A DNA stretch of 64,000 nucleotides from the NCBI GenBank assembly GCA_036008685.1, contig DASYNF010000178.1:16325-80324 (forward strand), given 5' to 3'. Under the pieces are notes generated by a model. The model was not told the origin of the DNA. It searched no databases and saw nothing but the letters and a program-made list of their open reading frames with translations. The position numbers and the translations under genes were made by a program. Source of the DNA: Actinomadura_C sp036008685 (GTDB taxonomy: Bacteria; Actinomycetota; Actinomycetes; Streptosporangiales; Streptosporangiaceae). Shown here piece after piece: positions 32,837-42,205 of the stretch. Position 1 is the stretch's first letter; each line of letters starts with the position of its first letter.

Positions 32837-35601
32837 CCGGTGTTCTGCAGTCCGGCCGCGACTCCGTTGACGGTCAGCAGGAGCAGTTCCTCGAGCCGGT
32901 CCCGTTCGGCGTCGTCCACGCCGGCGCGCAGGGCGGTGAGGGCCCGCAGCTGGAGGTGGGACAGCGCGTCGACGTAGGGATTGCGCAGCTCCACCGCTCG
33001 GGAGAGGACCCGGCGGTTCTCCAGCAGACGTTCATGGCCGGTGACGGCCAGGACCAGGGAGCGGGTCCGGTCGTACTCGGCCAGCACGGCCTCGGTCAGC
33101 GCCGGACGGTCTCCGAGCGCGAGGTAGCGCGCCGCGATGTCGCGGTCGGTCTTGGCCAGGCTCATCTCGGCGTTGTCGAGCAGCGCGGCGAACAGCGGCC
33201 AGGACCGGTAGGCCTCCCGCAGGGTCTCGAGGTCCTCTCCGGCGACGGCTTCGAGGCCGCTGCCGAGCCCGTACCAGCCGGGCAGGTTGACCCGGGTCTG
33301 GGTCCACGCGAACACCCAGGGGATGGCGCGCAGGTCCTCCAGGGAGGTCGAGGCGGTGCGGCGGGCCGGGCGCGAGCCGATGCGCAGCTGGGAGATCTCC
33401 CCGAGCGGGCTGACCCGCGCGAACCATTCGGGGAACCCGTCGTCCTCGACCAGCGCGCGGTAGGCCTCCTGCGCGGCGGTGCCGATCCGGTCGGCGAGCC
33501 CGCGGAAGCGGGCCGCGGCGTCGCGCGCCCGGTCCTCCACGGCCGGGGTCGAGGCGAGGAGTACGGCGTTGGTGACCTGTTCGATGTGGCGCTGCGCTAT
33601 CTCCTCGTGCCCGTAGCGGGCGAAGATCACTTCACCCTGCTCGGTCACCTTGAAGCGGCCTGCCACCGACCCCGGGGCCTGAGCCAGGATCGCTCGGTTG
33701 GCCGGGCCTCCGCCCCGGCCCAGCGATCCGCCGCGGCCGTGGAAGAGGGTGAGCTTGATCCCGGTCCGTTCGGCCCAGGCGGTGAGGGCGGCCTGGGTGT
33801 CGTACAGCCGCAGGGTCGCGCTCGTGGGGCCGAGCTGCTTGGCCGAGTCCGAATAGCCGAGCATGATCTCCATGCGGCGTCCGGTCTGATCCAGGCGGGC
33901 CTGCACGGCCGGCTGCTGGATCATGCCCTCGAGCACGGCCGGCGCGCGCTCCAGGTCCTCACCGGTCTCGAACAGCGGCACGACGTCCAGGACCGGGCCG
34001 CCGCCGGTTCCGCCCGCGGCGGCCGCGAGCTCGTACACGGCCGCGACGTCCTCGGCGGTCCGGGTGAACGACACGATGTAGCGTCTGCACGCCTCCACCC
34101 CGAACCGCTCCTGGATCCAGGAGACCACGCGGAGCGTGTCCAGGACCTCCTCGGTCTGCTCCGACAGGGACCCGCCCGCGCGCACCTCGGCCAGGGCCTT
34201 CTCGTGCACCGCCGAGTGCTGGCGGATCTCCAGCTCGGCGAGGTGGAACCCGAAGGTCTCGACCTGCCAGATGAGGTGCTGCAGCTCACCGTAGGCCTGC
34301 CGGGCCGCCGCCGCGGACGCCAGAGAGTCCTGGACCAGCCGCAGGTCGGCGAGGAGCTCGTCCGGTGAGCCGTAGGCGAGATCCGCGTCGCGGGTGCGCG
34401 TGGCGGCGATCCGGTCGGCGGCGTAGAGCAGAAGCTGCCGGTGCGGTTCCCCCGGCGACCGCTTGGCGATCTCGCCGATCCGGTCCGGCTGCGCGGCCCG
34501 CGCGGCGGACAGAGCGCTGCTCAGCGCCGGGGACGGCGGCGTCGTGGAGGCGTGCGCGGTCAGCCGGCGGCCGACCCGGACACAGGCGCCCTCGAGAGCC
34601 CGCAGGACATGTTCGGCCTGGATCATGATGGCCTCGCGGGTCACCTGCGCGGTGACGTGCGGGTTGCCGTCCCGGTCGCCACCGATCCAGCTGCCGAACC
34701 GCAGATAGGCCCGGGCCCGCGGCGGCCGCTCCCCCACGTCCTCCGGGCCCAGCGCGGTGTCCATGACCCGGTAGACGGCCGGGACCACCCGGAAGATGGT
34801 CTCGTCGAAGGCGGCCATCGCGGTGCGGACCTCATCGAGAGGGCTCATCTGGGTGCGCCGGCGGAGGGCCGTCCGCCACAGCAGGTCGATCTCCTCGAGC
34901 AGCCGCCGGTGGATGTCCGCCCGCTCGCTCGCGCCCCGTCGTACGTCGTTCAGGTCGGCGAGCAGGCCGCTGGTGCGCCTGATGCCGTTGACGACCGCCC
35001 GGCGGCGAGCCTCGGTGGGGTGCGCGGTGAAGACCGGATGGAGCTCGAGCTCGGCGAGAGCCTGTTCCACGGGCTCCTCTCCGGTGGCGCCGATCTCCGC
35101 CAGCGCGGCGGCGACCGATCCGGACCGCGGGCTACCGGACCCCTCGCCGGGGGCGGGAGCGGCGTCGCGCTCGCGGAGCGTACGGATGCGGTGGTGTTCC
35201 TCGGCGAGGTTGGTGAGGTGGAAATAGACGGTGAAGGCCCTCGCCACGAGCTCGGCGCGCTCCAGCGGCCATCCGGCGACGATGGCGGCCACCTGGTCCC
35301 CAGTGGTCCCGGTCGTCTCGGTCGTCTCGGTGGCGGCCGGCTCGGGCGCACCGGCCCGGTCCGGCGACCCGGAGCGCTCCTGCGTACGGCGTGCGGCGAT
35401 GACCCCACGCCGGAGCTCTTCGACATCGTCCAGCAGGTCCTGCCCGCCGTACTCGACCAGGACCTGGCCGAGCAGGGAGCCCAGCAGCCGGACGTCCTGC
35501 CGCAGCGGCTCGGGCATCTCCTGCCGTGCTGAATCGCGGTGGGTCTGATCGGAATCGGGAGCGGAATCGGAACGGACGTCGGCGGGGATGTTTTCAGCCA
35601 C
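32833..35601 (-). CDS. ppc: Phosphoenolpyruvate carboxylase
   Basis: 922 residues, normal for bacterial PEPC. The catalytic His is in VFTAHPTEARRRAV, the Arg/Gly loop in LFHGRGGSLGRGGGP, the lysine/arginine region in MLGYSDSAKQLG, and the invariant C-terminus QNTG is present. It carboxylates PEP to oxaloacetate with bicarbonate to refill the TCA cycle. The first ~35 residues are charged and poorly conserved. It is co-translated with the GNAT gene and divergent from the acyl-CoA carboxylase beta gene. Confidence 0.96.
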   Translation of the reverse strand: MAENIPADVRSDSAPDSDQTHRDSARQEMPEPLRQDVRLLGSLLGQVLVEYGGQDLLDDVEELRRGVIAARRTQERSGSPDRAGAPEPAATETTETTGTTGDQVAAIVAGWPLERAELVARAFTVYFHLTNLAEEHHRIRTLRERDAAPAPGEGSGSPRSGSVAAALAEIGATGEEPVEQALAELELHPVFTAHPTEARRRAVVNGIRRTSGLLADLNDVRRGASERADIHRRLLEEIDLLWRTALRRRTQMSPLDEVRTAMAAFDETIFRVVPAVYRVMDTALGPEDVGERPPRARAYLRFGSWIGGDRDGNPHVTAQVTREAIMIQAEHVLRALEGACVRVGRRLTAHASTTPPSPALSSALSAARAAQPDRIGEIAKRSPGEPHRQLLLYAADRIAATRTRDADLAYGSPDELLADLRLVQDSLASAAAARQAYGELQHLIWQVETFGFHLAELEIRQHSAVHEKALAEVRAGGSLSEQTEEVLDTLRVVSWIQERFGVEACRRYIVSFTRTAEDVAAVYELAAAAGGTGGGPVLDVVPLFETGEDLERAPAVLEGMIQQPAVQARLDQTGRRMEIMLGYSDSAKQLGPTSATLRLYDTQAALTAWAERTGIKLTLFHGRGGSLGRGGGPANRAILAQAPGSVAGRFKVTEQGEVIFARYGHEEIAQRHIEQVTNAVLLASTPAVEDRARDAAARFRGLADRIGTAAQEAYRALVEDDGFPEWFARVSPLGEISQLRIGSRPARRTASTSLEDLRAIPWVFAWTQTRVNLPGWYGLGSGLEAVAGEDLETLREAYRSWPLFAALLDNAEMSLAKTDRDIAARYLALGDRPALTEAVLAEYDRTRSLVLAVTGHERLLENRRVLSRAVELRNPYVDALSHLQLRALTALRAGVDDAERDRLEELLLLTVNGVAAGLQNTG

Positions 35602-35673
35602 GTGTTCAGCGTAGTCAGCGCGGCCGTGCTATGGCCGGGGCCGGGCCGGTCGATTCACCGGTCAGCACCCGGT

Positions 35674-35679
35674 TACCCT
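35674..35679 (+). promoter_or_regulatory. Putative -10 hexamer before the carboxylase beta gene
   Basis: TACCCT lies 7 nt before the ATG at 35687, and no ribosome site lies between. This fits a leaderless transcript, common in actinobacteria. Confidence 0.35.
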
Positions 35680-35686
35680 TTCTGAC

Positions 35687-37279
35687 ATGGCGACGGAAGC
35701 CGTGGAACCCTCGGACCACATCGATATCCACACGACCGCAGGCAAGATCGCTGACCTGGAACGGCGCAGATACGAGGCCGTGCACGCCGGTTCGGCGCGG
35801 GCGGTCGAAAAACAGCACGCCAAGGGCAAGACGACCGCCCGCGAGCGGATCGACGCCTTCCTCGACCCGGGCTCCTTCGTGGAATTCGACCAGCTGGCCC
35901 GGCACCGCTCGACCAGCTTCGGCATGGAGAAGAACCGGCCCTACGGTGACGGGGTGGTGACCGGCCACGGGACGGTGGACGGCCGGCCCGTCGCGGTGTT
36001 CAGCCAGGACTTCACCGTTTCCGGAGGCTCACTCGGAGAGGTCTTCGGTGAGAAGATCTGCAAGGTCATGGACCACGCGCTCAGGACCGGTTGTCCCGTC
36101 GTGGGGATCAACGACTCCGGCGGGGCGCGGATCCAGGAGGGCGTGGTCGCGCTCGGCCTGTACGCGGAGATCTTCAAACGGAACGTGCACGCCTCCGGCG
36201 TCATCCCGCAGATCTCGCTGATCCTCGGGCCCTGCGCGGGCGGCGCGGTCTACTCCCCGGCGATCACGGACTTCGTGGTGATGGTGGACCAGACCTCCCA
36301 CATGTTCATCACCGGCCCGGACGTGATCAAGACGGTGACGGGCGAGGAGGTGACCTTCGAGGAGCTCGGCGGGGCCCACACGCACAACACCAGGTCCGGC
36401 GTGGCCCACTATCAGGCCTCGGACGAGCAGGACGCGATCGACTACGTGAAGGACCTGCTGTCCTACCTGCCGTCGAACAACCTCGGCGACACCCCGGCCT
36501 TCGAGACCCCGGTCGACCTCGATGAGCTCGACGAGGCTCTCGACACGCTGATCCCGGACTCGCCGAACCAGCCGTACGACATGCACACCGTCATCGAGCA
36601 CGTGCTGGACGACGGCGAATTCCTCGAGGTCCACGCGCAGTTCGCGCCGAACATCCTCTGCGGCTACGGACGCGTCGAGGGACGCTCGGTGGGCATCGTG
36701 GCCAACCAGCCCATGCGGTTCGCCGGCACGCTCGACATCGACGCCTCGGAGAAGGCCGCACGCTTCGTCCGAACCTGCGACGCATTCAATATCCCGGTCC
36801 TGACATTTGTGGATGTTCCCGGGTTCCTACCGGGAACTGATCAAGAATGGAACGGGATCATTCGGCGCGGCGCCAAGTTGCTGTACGCCTATGCGGAGGC
36901 GACGGTTCCGCTGGTTACAGTGATCACGCGTAAGGCCTATGGCGGGGCCTACGACGTCATGGGATCAAAGCATCTCGGCTCCGACATCAACCTGGCCTGG
37001 CCGACCGCCCAGATCGCCGTCATGGGCGCACAGGGCGCGGTCAACATCCTCTATCGCCGCGAACTCGCCGCCACGGAGGACCCCGAGTCCCGCCGGGCCG
37101 AACTGATCACGGAGTACGAGGACACGCTGGCAAATCCGTACATCGCCGCCGAACGGGGATATGTCGACGGCGTCATCAAGCCATCGGAGACCCGCTCCCA
37201 GATCATCAAGGCGCTACGCGCGCTCCGGGAGAAGCGCAAGACGCTGCCTCCGAAGAAGCACGGCAACATCCCGCTCTGA
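35687..37279 (+). CDS. Acyl-CoA carboxylase beta subunit (carboxyltransferase, PccB/AccD-type)
   Basis: 530 residues, the usual length of an actinobacterial acyl-CoA carboxylase beta subunit. Visible motifs are INDSGGARIQEGV (oxyanion loop of the N-domain), LGPCAGGAVYSPA, VDVPGFLPGTDQEWNGIIRRG and ITRKAYGGAYDVMGSK. It carboxylates acetyl- or propionyl-CoA with carboxybiotin from the alpha subunit at 57218. An epsilon subunit follows 19 bp downstream, and birA is 7 kb upstream. The acyl chain preference cannot be told from sequence alone, so no symbol is given. Confidence 0.94.
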   Translation: MATEAVEPSDHIDIHTTAGKIADLERRRYEAVHAGSARAVEKQHAKGKTTARERIDAFLDPGSFVEFDQLARHRSTSFGMEKNRPYGDGVVTGHGTVDGRPVAVFSQDFTVSGGSLGEVFGEKICKVMDHALRTGCPVVGINDSGGARIQEGVVALGLYAEIFKRNVHASGVIPQISLILGPCAGGAVYSPAITDFVVMVDQTSHMFITGPDVIKTVTGEEVTFEELGGAHTHNTRSGVAHYQASDEQDAIDYVKDLLSYLPSNNLGDTPAFETPVDLDELDEALDTLIPDSPNQPYDMHTVIEHVLDDGEFLEVHAQFAPNILCGYGRVEGRSVGIVANQPMRFAGTLDIDASEKAARFVRTCDAFNIPVLTFVDVPGFLPGTDQEWNGIIRRGAKLLYAYAEATVPLVTVITRKAYGGAYDVMGSKHLGSDINLAWPTAQIAVMGAQGAVNILYRRELAATEDPESRRAELITEYEDTLANPYIAAERGYVDGVIKPSETRSQIIKALRALREKRKTLPPKKHGNIPL

Positions 37280-37298
37280 TCGCCGATACTGGAGACAT

Positions 37299-37508
37299 AT
37301 GGTGAACAAGCCGTTCCTGCAGGTCGTACGGGGAGAGCCCACGGCCGAGGAGGTCGCGGCCCTGATCGCGGTGCTGACGATCCGGGCCTCCAGAGGTGCG
37401 GGCCGGCGGGGCCGCCGTGGGTCCGGATGGGCGGACCGCTCCCGTCTCATGCGGGCGCCGCTGACCCCCGGCCCGGGGGCATGGCGGGCGAGCGCATTCC
37501 CGCGTTAA
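37299..37508 (+). CDS. accE: Acyl-CoA carboxylase epsilon subunit
   Basis: 69 residues from ATG 37299, with GGAG 4 nt upstream. The N-terminal signature KPFLQVVRGEPTAEEVAALIAVL, followed by a basic, Ser/Arg-rich tail ending in WRASAFPR, is that of actinobacterial epsilon subunits that tie alpha and beta subunits together. Its position straight after the beta subunit supports this. The frame is short but well formed. Confidence 0.88.
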   Translation: MVNKPFLQVVRGEPTAEEVAALIAVLTIRASRGAGRRGRRGSGWADRSRLMRAPLTPGPGAWRASAFPR

Positions 37509-37588
37509 GACCTGGCCGTTTCACGGGTGAGCGCCGTAACGGTGGTTCGTGCCCGTAAAGGCCTCCGCGCGAATAAGGTAGAAAGCCC

Positions 37589-38620
37589 ATGACTACCTCG
37601 GAGCTAGTTCCCCAGCCAGCCCGCTATGCGGTCTTCGTCGACGCGGGGTATCTCTACGCGGCCTCCGGGGCGCTGCTGCTCGACGCCACTTCGCGCCGCG
37701 AATACCGGGTGGCGGCGGAGAAGCTCATCCGGGCGTTGATGGCTCACGCGGCGGAGAAATTGCGCGGTGAGTTGCTCCGCGTCTACTGGTTCGACGCCGC
37801 GCCCAAACGCCAGCCCACGGTCGACCAGCGGGTCATCGCGAACCTGCCGTTGGTCAAACTGCGGCTCGGCAACCTCAACGCCCAGGGACAGCAGAAGGGC
37901 GTCGACGCCCAGCTCCGCGCCGACCTGGAGGCGCTCGCCCGGCATCGGGCGATCACCGACGCGGTGTTGCTGGCCGGCGACGAGGACATGCTCCCGGCGG
38001 TCGAGGCGGCGCAGCGCTACGGCGTCCGGGTCCATCTGTGGGGGGTCGAGCCCACCCACGGCTCCAACCAGGCCGAGTGGCTGGTGTGGGAGTCCGACAC
38101 CGTCGAGGTGCTGCCGTCCGACTTCCTGCGCCCTTACTTCAGCAAGGCCGGCGTCATCGCCGTGCCGGCCGGCGAGCAGCAACGTCAGACGACCGTCGCC
38201 CGGGCGGCCGCTCCGGTCCCCAAGCCCTCCCAGGTCTTCGCGGGCCGCGCCCCCTCGACGACCGCGATCCCGCGGCCGATGCCGCCCGGGATGAAGCCGG
38301 TCGCGGCGGCGGCCGCCGCCGTGACCGCGGCCCAGCACCTCGCCGCCGACGGAAAGCTCGGCCCGGACCGATCACACATGCTGGAGATCGGGGAGCACGT
38401 CGCGCAGAAGTGGGTGTTCGAGCGCGGCCGGGACAACATCCGCGACCTCCTCCCCGGGCCCATCCTGCCTCCGGTCATCGACAAGGAACTGCTGATCGAG
38501 GCGGAGAAGGAACTGGGTCGCTCCCTGCGGCCCTACCAGGAGGCCCGCACCTGGCTGCGCGACGGCTTCTGGGAACGCGTCTACCGCGAATTCGGGATCG
38601 GCATCGGCAAGTCGGACTGA
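37589..38620 (+). CDS. NYN-domain (PIN-like) RNase-type protein
   Basis: 343 residues from ATG 37589 (GTAGAAAG upstream). The first ~170 residues are a NYN domain: YAVFVDAGYLY with the first metal Asp, KGVDAQLRADL and VLLAGDEDMLPAVEAAQRYG with further acidic residues. NYN proteins have a PIN-like nuclease fold and usually act on RNA. A proline/alanine linker joins a C-terminal helical domain (RDNIRDLLPGPILPPVIDKE). The linker and helical domain are of no family I recognise. It lies after the carboxylase genes, as in other actinomycetes. Confidence 0.85.
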   Translation: MTTSELVPQPARYAVFVDAGYLYAASGALLLDATSRREYRVAAEKLIRALMAHAAEKLRGELLRVYWFDAAPKRQPTVDQRVIANLPLVKLRLGNLNAQGQQKGVDAQLRADLEALARHRAITDAVLLAGDEDMLPAVEAAQRYGVRVHLWGVEPTHGSNQAEWLVWESDTVEVLPSDFLRPYFSKAGVIAVPAGEQQRQTTVARAAAPVPKPSQVFAGRAPSTTAIPRPMPPGMKPVAAAAAAVTAAQHLAADGKLGPDRSHMLEIGEHVAQKWVFERGRDNIRDLLPGPILPPVIDKELLIEAEKELGRSLRPYQEARTWLRDGFWERVYREFGIGIGKSD

Positions 38621-38744
38621 TCTGGGACCGATCAGGACTCAGGGCCGGGCGCCACGACCTGTCCGGCGGACCCTCCGGCCGCCGCCCCGGCCACGTCCTG
38701 ACGAGGACGTCCGATTCCCGCCAGCACGAGGTCATGGCCTGGGA

Positions 38745-40274
38745 TTGAATCGGTACGTGCTCGACTTCGACTCCTGCTACCGGGCGGTGACCTCCCGGGA
38801 TTCCCGCTTCGACGGCCGGTTCTTCACCGGTGTGACGTCGACGGGCATCTACTGCCGGCCGATCTGCCCGGCGCGCACGCCGGCGCGGCGCAACGTACGG
38901 TTCTTCCCGGCCGCGGCCGCGGCGGAGGGGGCCGGATTCCGGCCCTGCAAACGCTGCCGGCCGGAGGCGAGCCCCGGCTCGCCGGACTGGGACGTGCGCG
39001 GCGACCTCATCGGCCGGGCGCTCCGGCTGATCGACGACGGCCTGGTGGACGAGCAGGGGGTGCGGGGCCTCGCGCGGCGGCTCGCGGTCACCGAACGGCA
39101 TCTGCACCGGCTCTTCGTCGCCGAGCTCGGTGCGCCGCCGCTCGCGGTGGCCCGCAACCGGCGGCTGCAGCTGGCGCGCAGGCTCCTCACCGAGACCGCG
39201 ATACCGGTCACCGACGTGGCCTTCGCCAGCGGCTTCGGCAGCGTCCGGCAGTTCAACGCGAGCATGCGGGAGAGCTATGGCCAGGCGCCGTCGGAGCTAC
39301 GGGGTGTCGGCCACGGGACCGGGCGCCCGGCGGCGCTGGAGCTGCGGCTCGCGGTCCGGTCGCCCTACGACCACGGAGCGCTGCTGGCCTTCCTCGCGGC
39401 CCGCGCCATCCCGGGCGTGGAGGAGGTGACCGCCGGCCGCTACGTCCGTACGGTCGCGGCGCCCGGGGGCACGGCGGTGCCGGACGGCGCCCACGCCATG
39501 ACGATCGAGCTGATCCCGGCCGGAGACCACGTCCTGCTGCGGGCGGGCGGGCCCGGTCCGCGCGGGGTGGCGCCGCTGGTGGCGCGGTGCCGGCGGCTGT
39601 TCGACCTCGACGCCGACCCGTGGGCCGTCCGGGACGTGCTGGCGAGGGATCCGCTGCTGGCCCCACTGGTCGACGCGCACCCGGGGCTGCGGATGCCGGG
39701 TGCCTTTGACGGCTTCGAGCTGGCCATTCGGGCCGTACTGGGGCAGCAGATCTCGGTCGCCGCCGCGAGCACGCTCGCCGGCCGCCTCGTGGCGCGCTGC
39801 GGCACGCCGCTCCCGGAGACCGGGGAGGACGGGGGGCCGAGCCACCTGTTCCCCACGGCGGCACAGGTCGCGGCGGCGGACCTGAGCGGCCTCGGACTCA
39901 CCGGGGCGCGCCGCCGTACACTCGAGGCACTGGCCGGCGCGGTCGCGGCCGGGGAGATCGACCTGGACGGCGGCGCGGACCCGGCCGAGACGGCGGACCG
40001 GCTGCTGGCGCTGCCCGGAGTGGGCCCATGGACCGTCTCCTACATCGCGATGCGCGCTCTCGGCGATCCCGACGCCCTCCCGGTCGCCGACCTCGCCCTG
40101 CGCCGGGCCTTCGCCGCACTCGCCCCCGCCGGTCGAAACCCGGCCCGTCGAAACCCTGCCGATCAGAACCCGGCCGGTCAAAGCCTGGCCGACCGGGCGG
40201 AGGACTGGCGCCCGTGGCGGGCCTACGCCGCCATGCACCTGTGGACCTCCCTCACCGAAAGGAACCGATCATGA
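38745..40274 (+). CDS. Fused Ada (methyl-accepting regulator) and AlkA (3-methyladenine DNA glycosylase)
   Basis: 509 residues from TTG 38745 (GTG 38757 is an alternative). Residues 5 to 75 are the Ada zinc domain with C37, C41, C68 and C71; C37 is the methyl-phosphotriester acceptor. An AraC-type HTH spans about 90 to 180. AlkA_N follows from ~195 and the HhH-GPD glycosylase from ~320, with LPGVGPWTVSYIAMRALG and the catalytic Asp in VADLALRR. A 4 x 15-bp repeat (GRNPA-RRNPA-DQNPA-GQSLA) interrupts the last part of the glycosylase. It senses and repairs alkylated DNA and would activate itself and the coupled ogt gene. Confidence 0.93.
   Translation: MNRYVLDFDSCYRAVTSRDSRFDGRFFTGVTSTGIYCRPICPARTPARRNVRFFPAAAAAEGAGFRPCKRCRPEASPGSPDWDVRGDLIGRALRLIDDGLVDEQGVRGLARRLAVTERHLHRLFVAELGAPPLAVARNRRLQLARRLLTETAIPVTDVAFASGFGSVRQFNASMRESYGQAPSELRGVGHGTGRPAALELRLAVRSPYDHGALLAFLAARAIPGVEEVTAGRYVRTVAAPGGTAVPDGAHAMTIELIPAGDHVLLRAGGPGPRGVAPLVARCRRLFDLDADPWAVRDVLARDPLLAPLVDAHPGLRMPGAFDGFELAIRAVLGQQISVAAASTLAGRLVARCGTPLPETGEDGGPSHLFPTAAQVAAADLSGLGLTGARRRTLEALAGAVAAGEIDLDGGADPAETADRLLALPGVGPWTVSYIAMRALGDPDALPVADLALRRAFAALAPAGRNPARRNPADQNPAGQSLADRAEDWRPWRAYAAMHLWTSLTERNRS
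40131..40190. repeat. 15-bp minisatellite, four copies, in-frame in the ada-alkA gene
   Basis: Units GGTCGAAACCCGGCC, CGTCGAAACCCTGCC, GATCAGAACCCGGCC and GGTCAAAGCCTGGCC follow each other at 40131, 40146, 40161 and 40176. They encode a degenerate pentapeptide (consensus x-R/Q-N-P-A) near the end of the HhH-GPD domain. Confidence 0.85.
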
Positions 40275-40777
40275 TTCGGGCGACCGTGCTCCCGACCCCC
40301 ATCGGCCCGCTGTCCCTGCTCGAACACGAGGGCGCTCTGGTCGCCGCCGGCTTCACCGCCGACCCCCGGGAGATGCACGCCCGGCTGCATCCGGCCCTGG
40401 GCGGGCACGACCTGGCGGAGGTCCCCGACCTCGGCGAGATCGGCAAGGCGCACGAGGCCTATTTCGCCGGCGACCTCGACGCCCTGGACACGGTGGCCGT
40501 GCACGCTCCGGCCACCGCCACGCGGACCCTGCTCTGGGAGGCGCTGCGGGGGGTGCGCCCGGGAGAGACGGTCAGCTATGGCGAGCTGGCCGCGAGGGCG
40601 GGGCTGGAACGAGGGGCCCGCGCCGCCGGGCAGGCCTGTGCCCGCAACCTGATCGCGCCCGTGATCCCCTGCCACCGGGTCGTGGCCTCCACCGGCTCCG
40701 GCGCGCGGAGGCTCAACGGCTACTACTACGGGCTCGACCGCAAGGAATGGCTCCTGCGCCACGAAGCCGCGCTCTGA
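40271..40777 (+). CDS. ogt: Methylated-DNA--[protein]-cysteine S-methyltransferase
   Basis: 168 residues. ATG 40271 overlaps the ada-alkA stop (ATGA). The active site is IAPVIPCHRVVASTG with the acceptor cysteine; VSYGELAARAG is the DNA-binding helix region and RRLNGYYYGLDRKEWLL closes the domain. It repairs O6-methylguanine by transferring the methyl to its own cysteine. Co-translation with the Ada fusion makes an alkylation-response operon. Confidence 0.93.
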   Translation: MIRATVLPTPIGPLSLLEHEGALVAAGFTADPREMHARLHPALGGHDLAEVPDLGEIGKAHEAYFAGDLDALDTVAVHAPATATRTLLWEALRGVRPGETVSYGELAARAGLERGARAAGQACARNLIAPVIPCHRVVASTGSGARRLNGYYYGLDRKEWLLRHEAAL

Positions 40778-40873
40778 GTGAGGCCCGAGGCCCGGCCACG
40801 CCCCTTCGGGAGCAGTGGCGCGACACCGGCATGCTTTTTGTGATTGCGCCGCCACGCCGCGTCGCATCATCGG

Positions 40874-40879
40874 TACAGT
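40874..40879 (+). promoter_or_regulatory. Putative -10 hexamer (leaderless start)
   Basis: TACAGT is 6 nt before the GTG at 40886, which opens a clear lipoprotein signal peptide. There is no Shine-Dalgarno sequence. Confidence 0.4.
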
Positions 40880-40885
40880 CCCCGC

Positions 40886-42163
40886 GTGGCCGGCGAACGC
40901 AGTGAACAGCGGCTCCGCCGGGTGCTGCTGCTCACGGCGGCCTGCTCCACCGTGCTGTCCGGGCTCTCCGGCTGCCGATCCCCCGTGCCCTTCTACGCCC
41001 CGGGCCACGACCGGGACACGGCCGTGCTCGGACTCGGCGGTCCCGTCCCCTATGTCGGTACGGCCGGCACGGTGGACGAGGTCGACACGGCCGGCCGGCC
41101 CGTGGCGGCGGCCGCAATCCCCGGGTCCGGGCCGGCCGGCGAGCCGAACGCCACGGCGGCGGGCACGGCGCCGGAGGTCTACGCCTGGACGCGGAGGGGC
41201 ATGCTCGGCGAGGCCGTACGCGGGCTGTCCGCGCGGGTGTGGGCGCCCAACCCTCGTGACGGGACCCTCGACGTCATCGACCAGCGGACCCTGCGGACGG
41301 TGCGCCGGATCAAGGTGGGTGGCACACCGCAACAGGTCGTGCCGTCCTGGGACCTCAAGACGCTCTGGCTCATCGACGGCACCGGAGGCTCGGTGACACG
41401 GGTGGATCCGCGGACCGGGCGCCACGGACCGGCGGTGCCGGTCGACTCCCCCAAGGACCTCTACTTCACGCCGGACGGCACCACGGCGCTGGTGATGGTG
41501 GGCCGGCAGCCGCGGATCGACTTCCGGGACCCGCGGACCATGCGGCTGCGCGCCTCGCTGCCCCTGCCGTGCGGGGGCGTACGCCATGCCGACTTCGCAC
41601 CCGACGGGGCGTTCCTGGTGGCGAGCTGCCGGCTGTCCGGCCGGCTCGTACGGGTGGATCCGCGGCGGCGCGAGGTCACCGGCGTGCTCACCCTCGGCCC
41701 GGGGGCGGCCCCCCAGGACGTGCGGCTGTCCCCCGACGGGACGGTGTTCTACGTCAGCGACATGGCCCGCGACGGCGTGTGGCTCGTGGACGCCCGCCGG
41801 TTCAGCCACGTGGGCTTCATCCGTACCGGCGCGGGGGCCGAGGGGCTGCACCTCAGCCGTGACGCCGAGGCCCTGTACGTCTCCAACACCGGCGACGGCA
41901 CCATCGCGGTGGTCGACTTCGCCCGCCGGAAGGTCGTGCGGCGGTGGCGGCTCCCGGCCGGCGGGTCACCGGGCACGGGCGGAGTGTCCGCGGACGGGAC
42001 GGTGCTCTGGCTGCCCGACCGTTCCCTCGCCCGGGCCTACAAAATCTCCACCCGGACCGGGGCCGTGATCGGCCGGATCGACATCGGCGAGGGCCCGCGC
42101 GCCCTGTGCGTCTATCCCCAGCCCGGACGCCACTCGCTCGGCCACACCGGCAACCTGCGCTGA
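40886..42163 (+). CDS. Beta-propeller lipoprotein (YncE/SMP-30-like repeats)
   Basis: 425 residues from GTG 40886; upstream in-frame ATG 40844 would bury the signal peptide. The signal is RRVLLLTAACSTVLSGLSGC with a lipobox ending at C30, so the mature protein should be lipid-anchored outside the membrane. From about residue 120 the protein consists of repeated YncE-type beta-propeller blades, for example RVDPRTGRHGPAVPVDSP, YFTPDGTTALVMV and YVSNTGDGTIAVVDFAR. Such proteins bind ligands or scaffold partners; no enzyme motif is visible. It faces the pilus locus convergently. Confidence 0.87.
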   Translation: MAGERSEQRLRRVLLLTAACSTVLSGLSGCRSPVPFYAPGHDRDTAVLGLGGPVPYVGTAGTVDEVDTAGRPVAAAAIPGSGPAGEPNATAAGTAPEVYAWTRRGMLGEAVRGLSARVWAPNPRDGTLDVIDQRTLRTVRRIKVGGTPQQVVPSWDLKTLWLIDGTGGSVTRVDPRTGRHGPAVPVDSPKDLYFTPDGTTALVMVGRQPRIDFRDPRTMRLRASLPLPCGGVRHADFAPDGAFLVASCRLSGRLVRVDPRRREVTGVLTLGPGAAPQDVRLSPDGTVFYVSDMARDGVWLVDARRFSHVGFIRTGAGAEGLHLSRDAEALYVSNTGDGTIAVVDFARRKVVRRWRLPAGGSPGTGGVSADGTVLWLPDRSLARAYKISTRTGAVIGRIDIGEGPRALCVYPQPGRHSLGHTGNLR

Positions 42164-42205
42164 GCCGCTGAGCCGCGGAGTCCCGGCGATGCCGGGGCCG
42201 GACGG

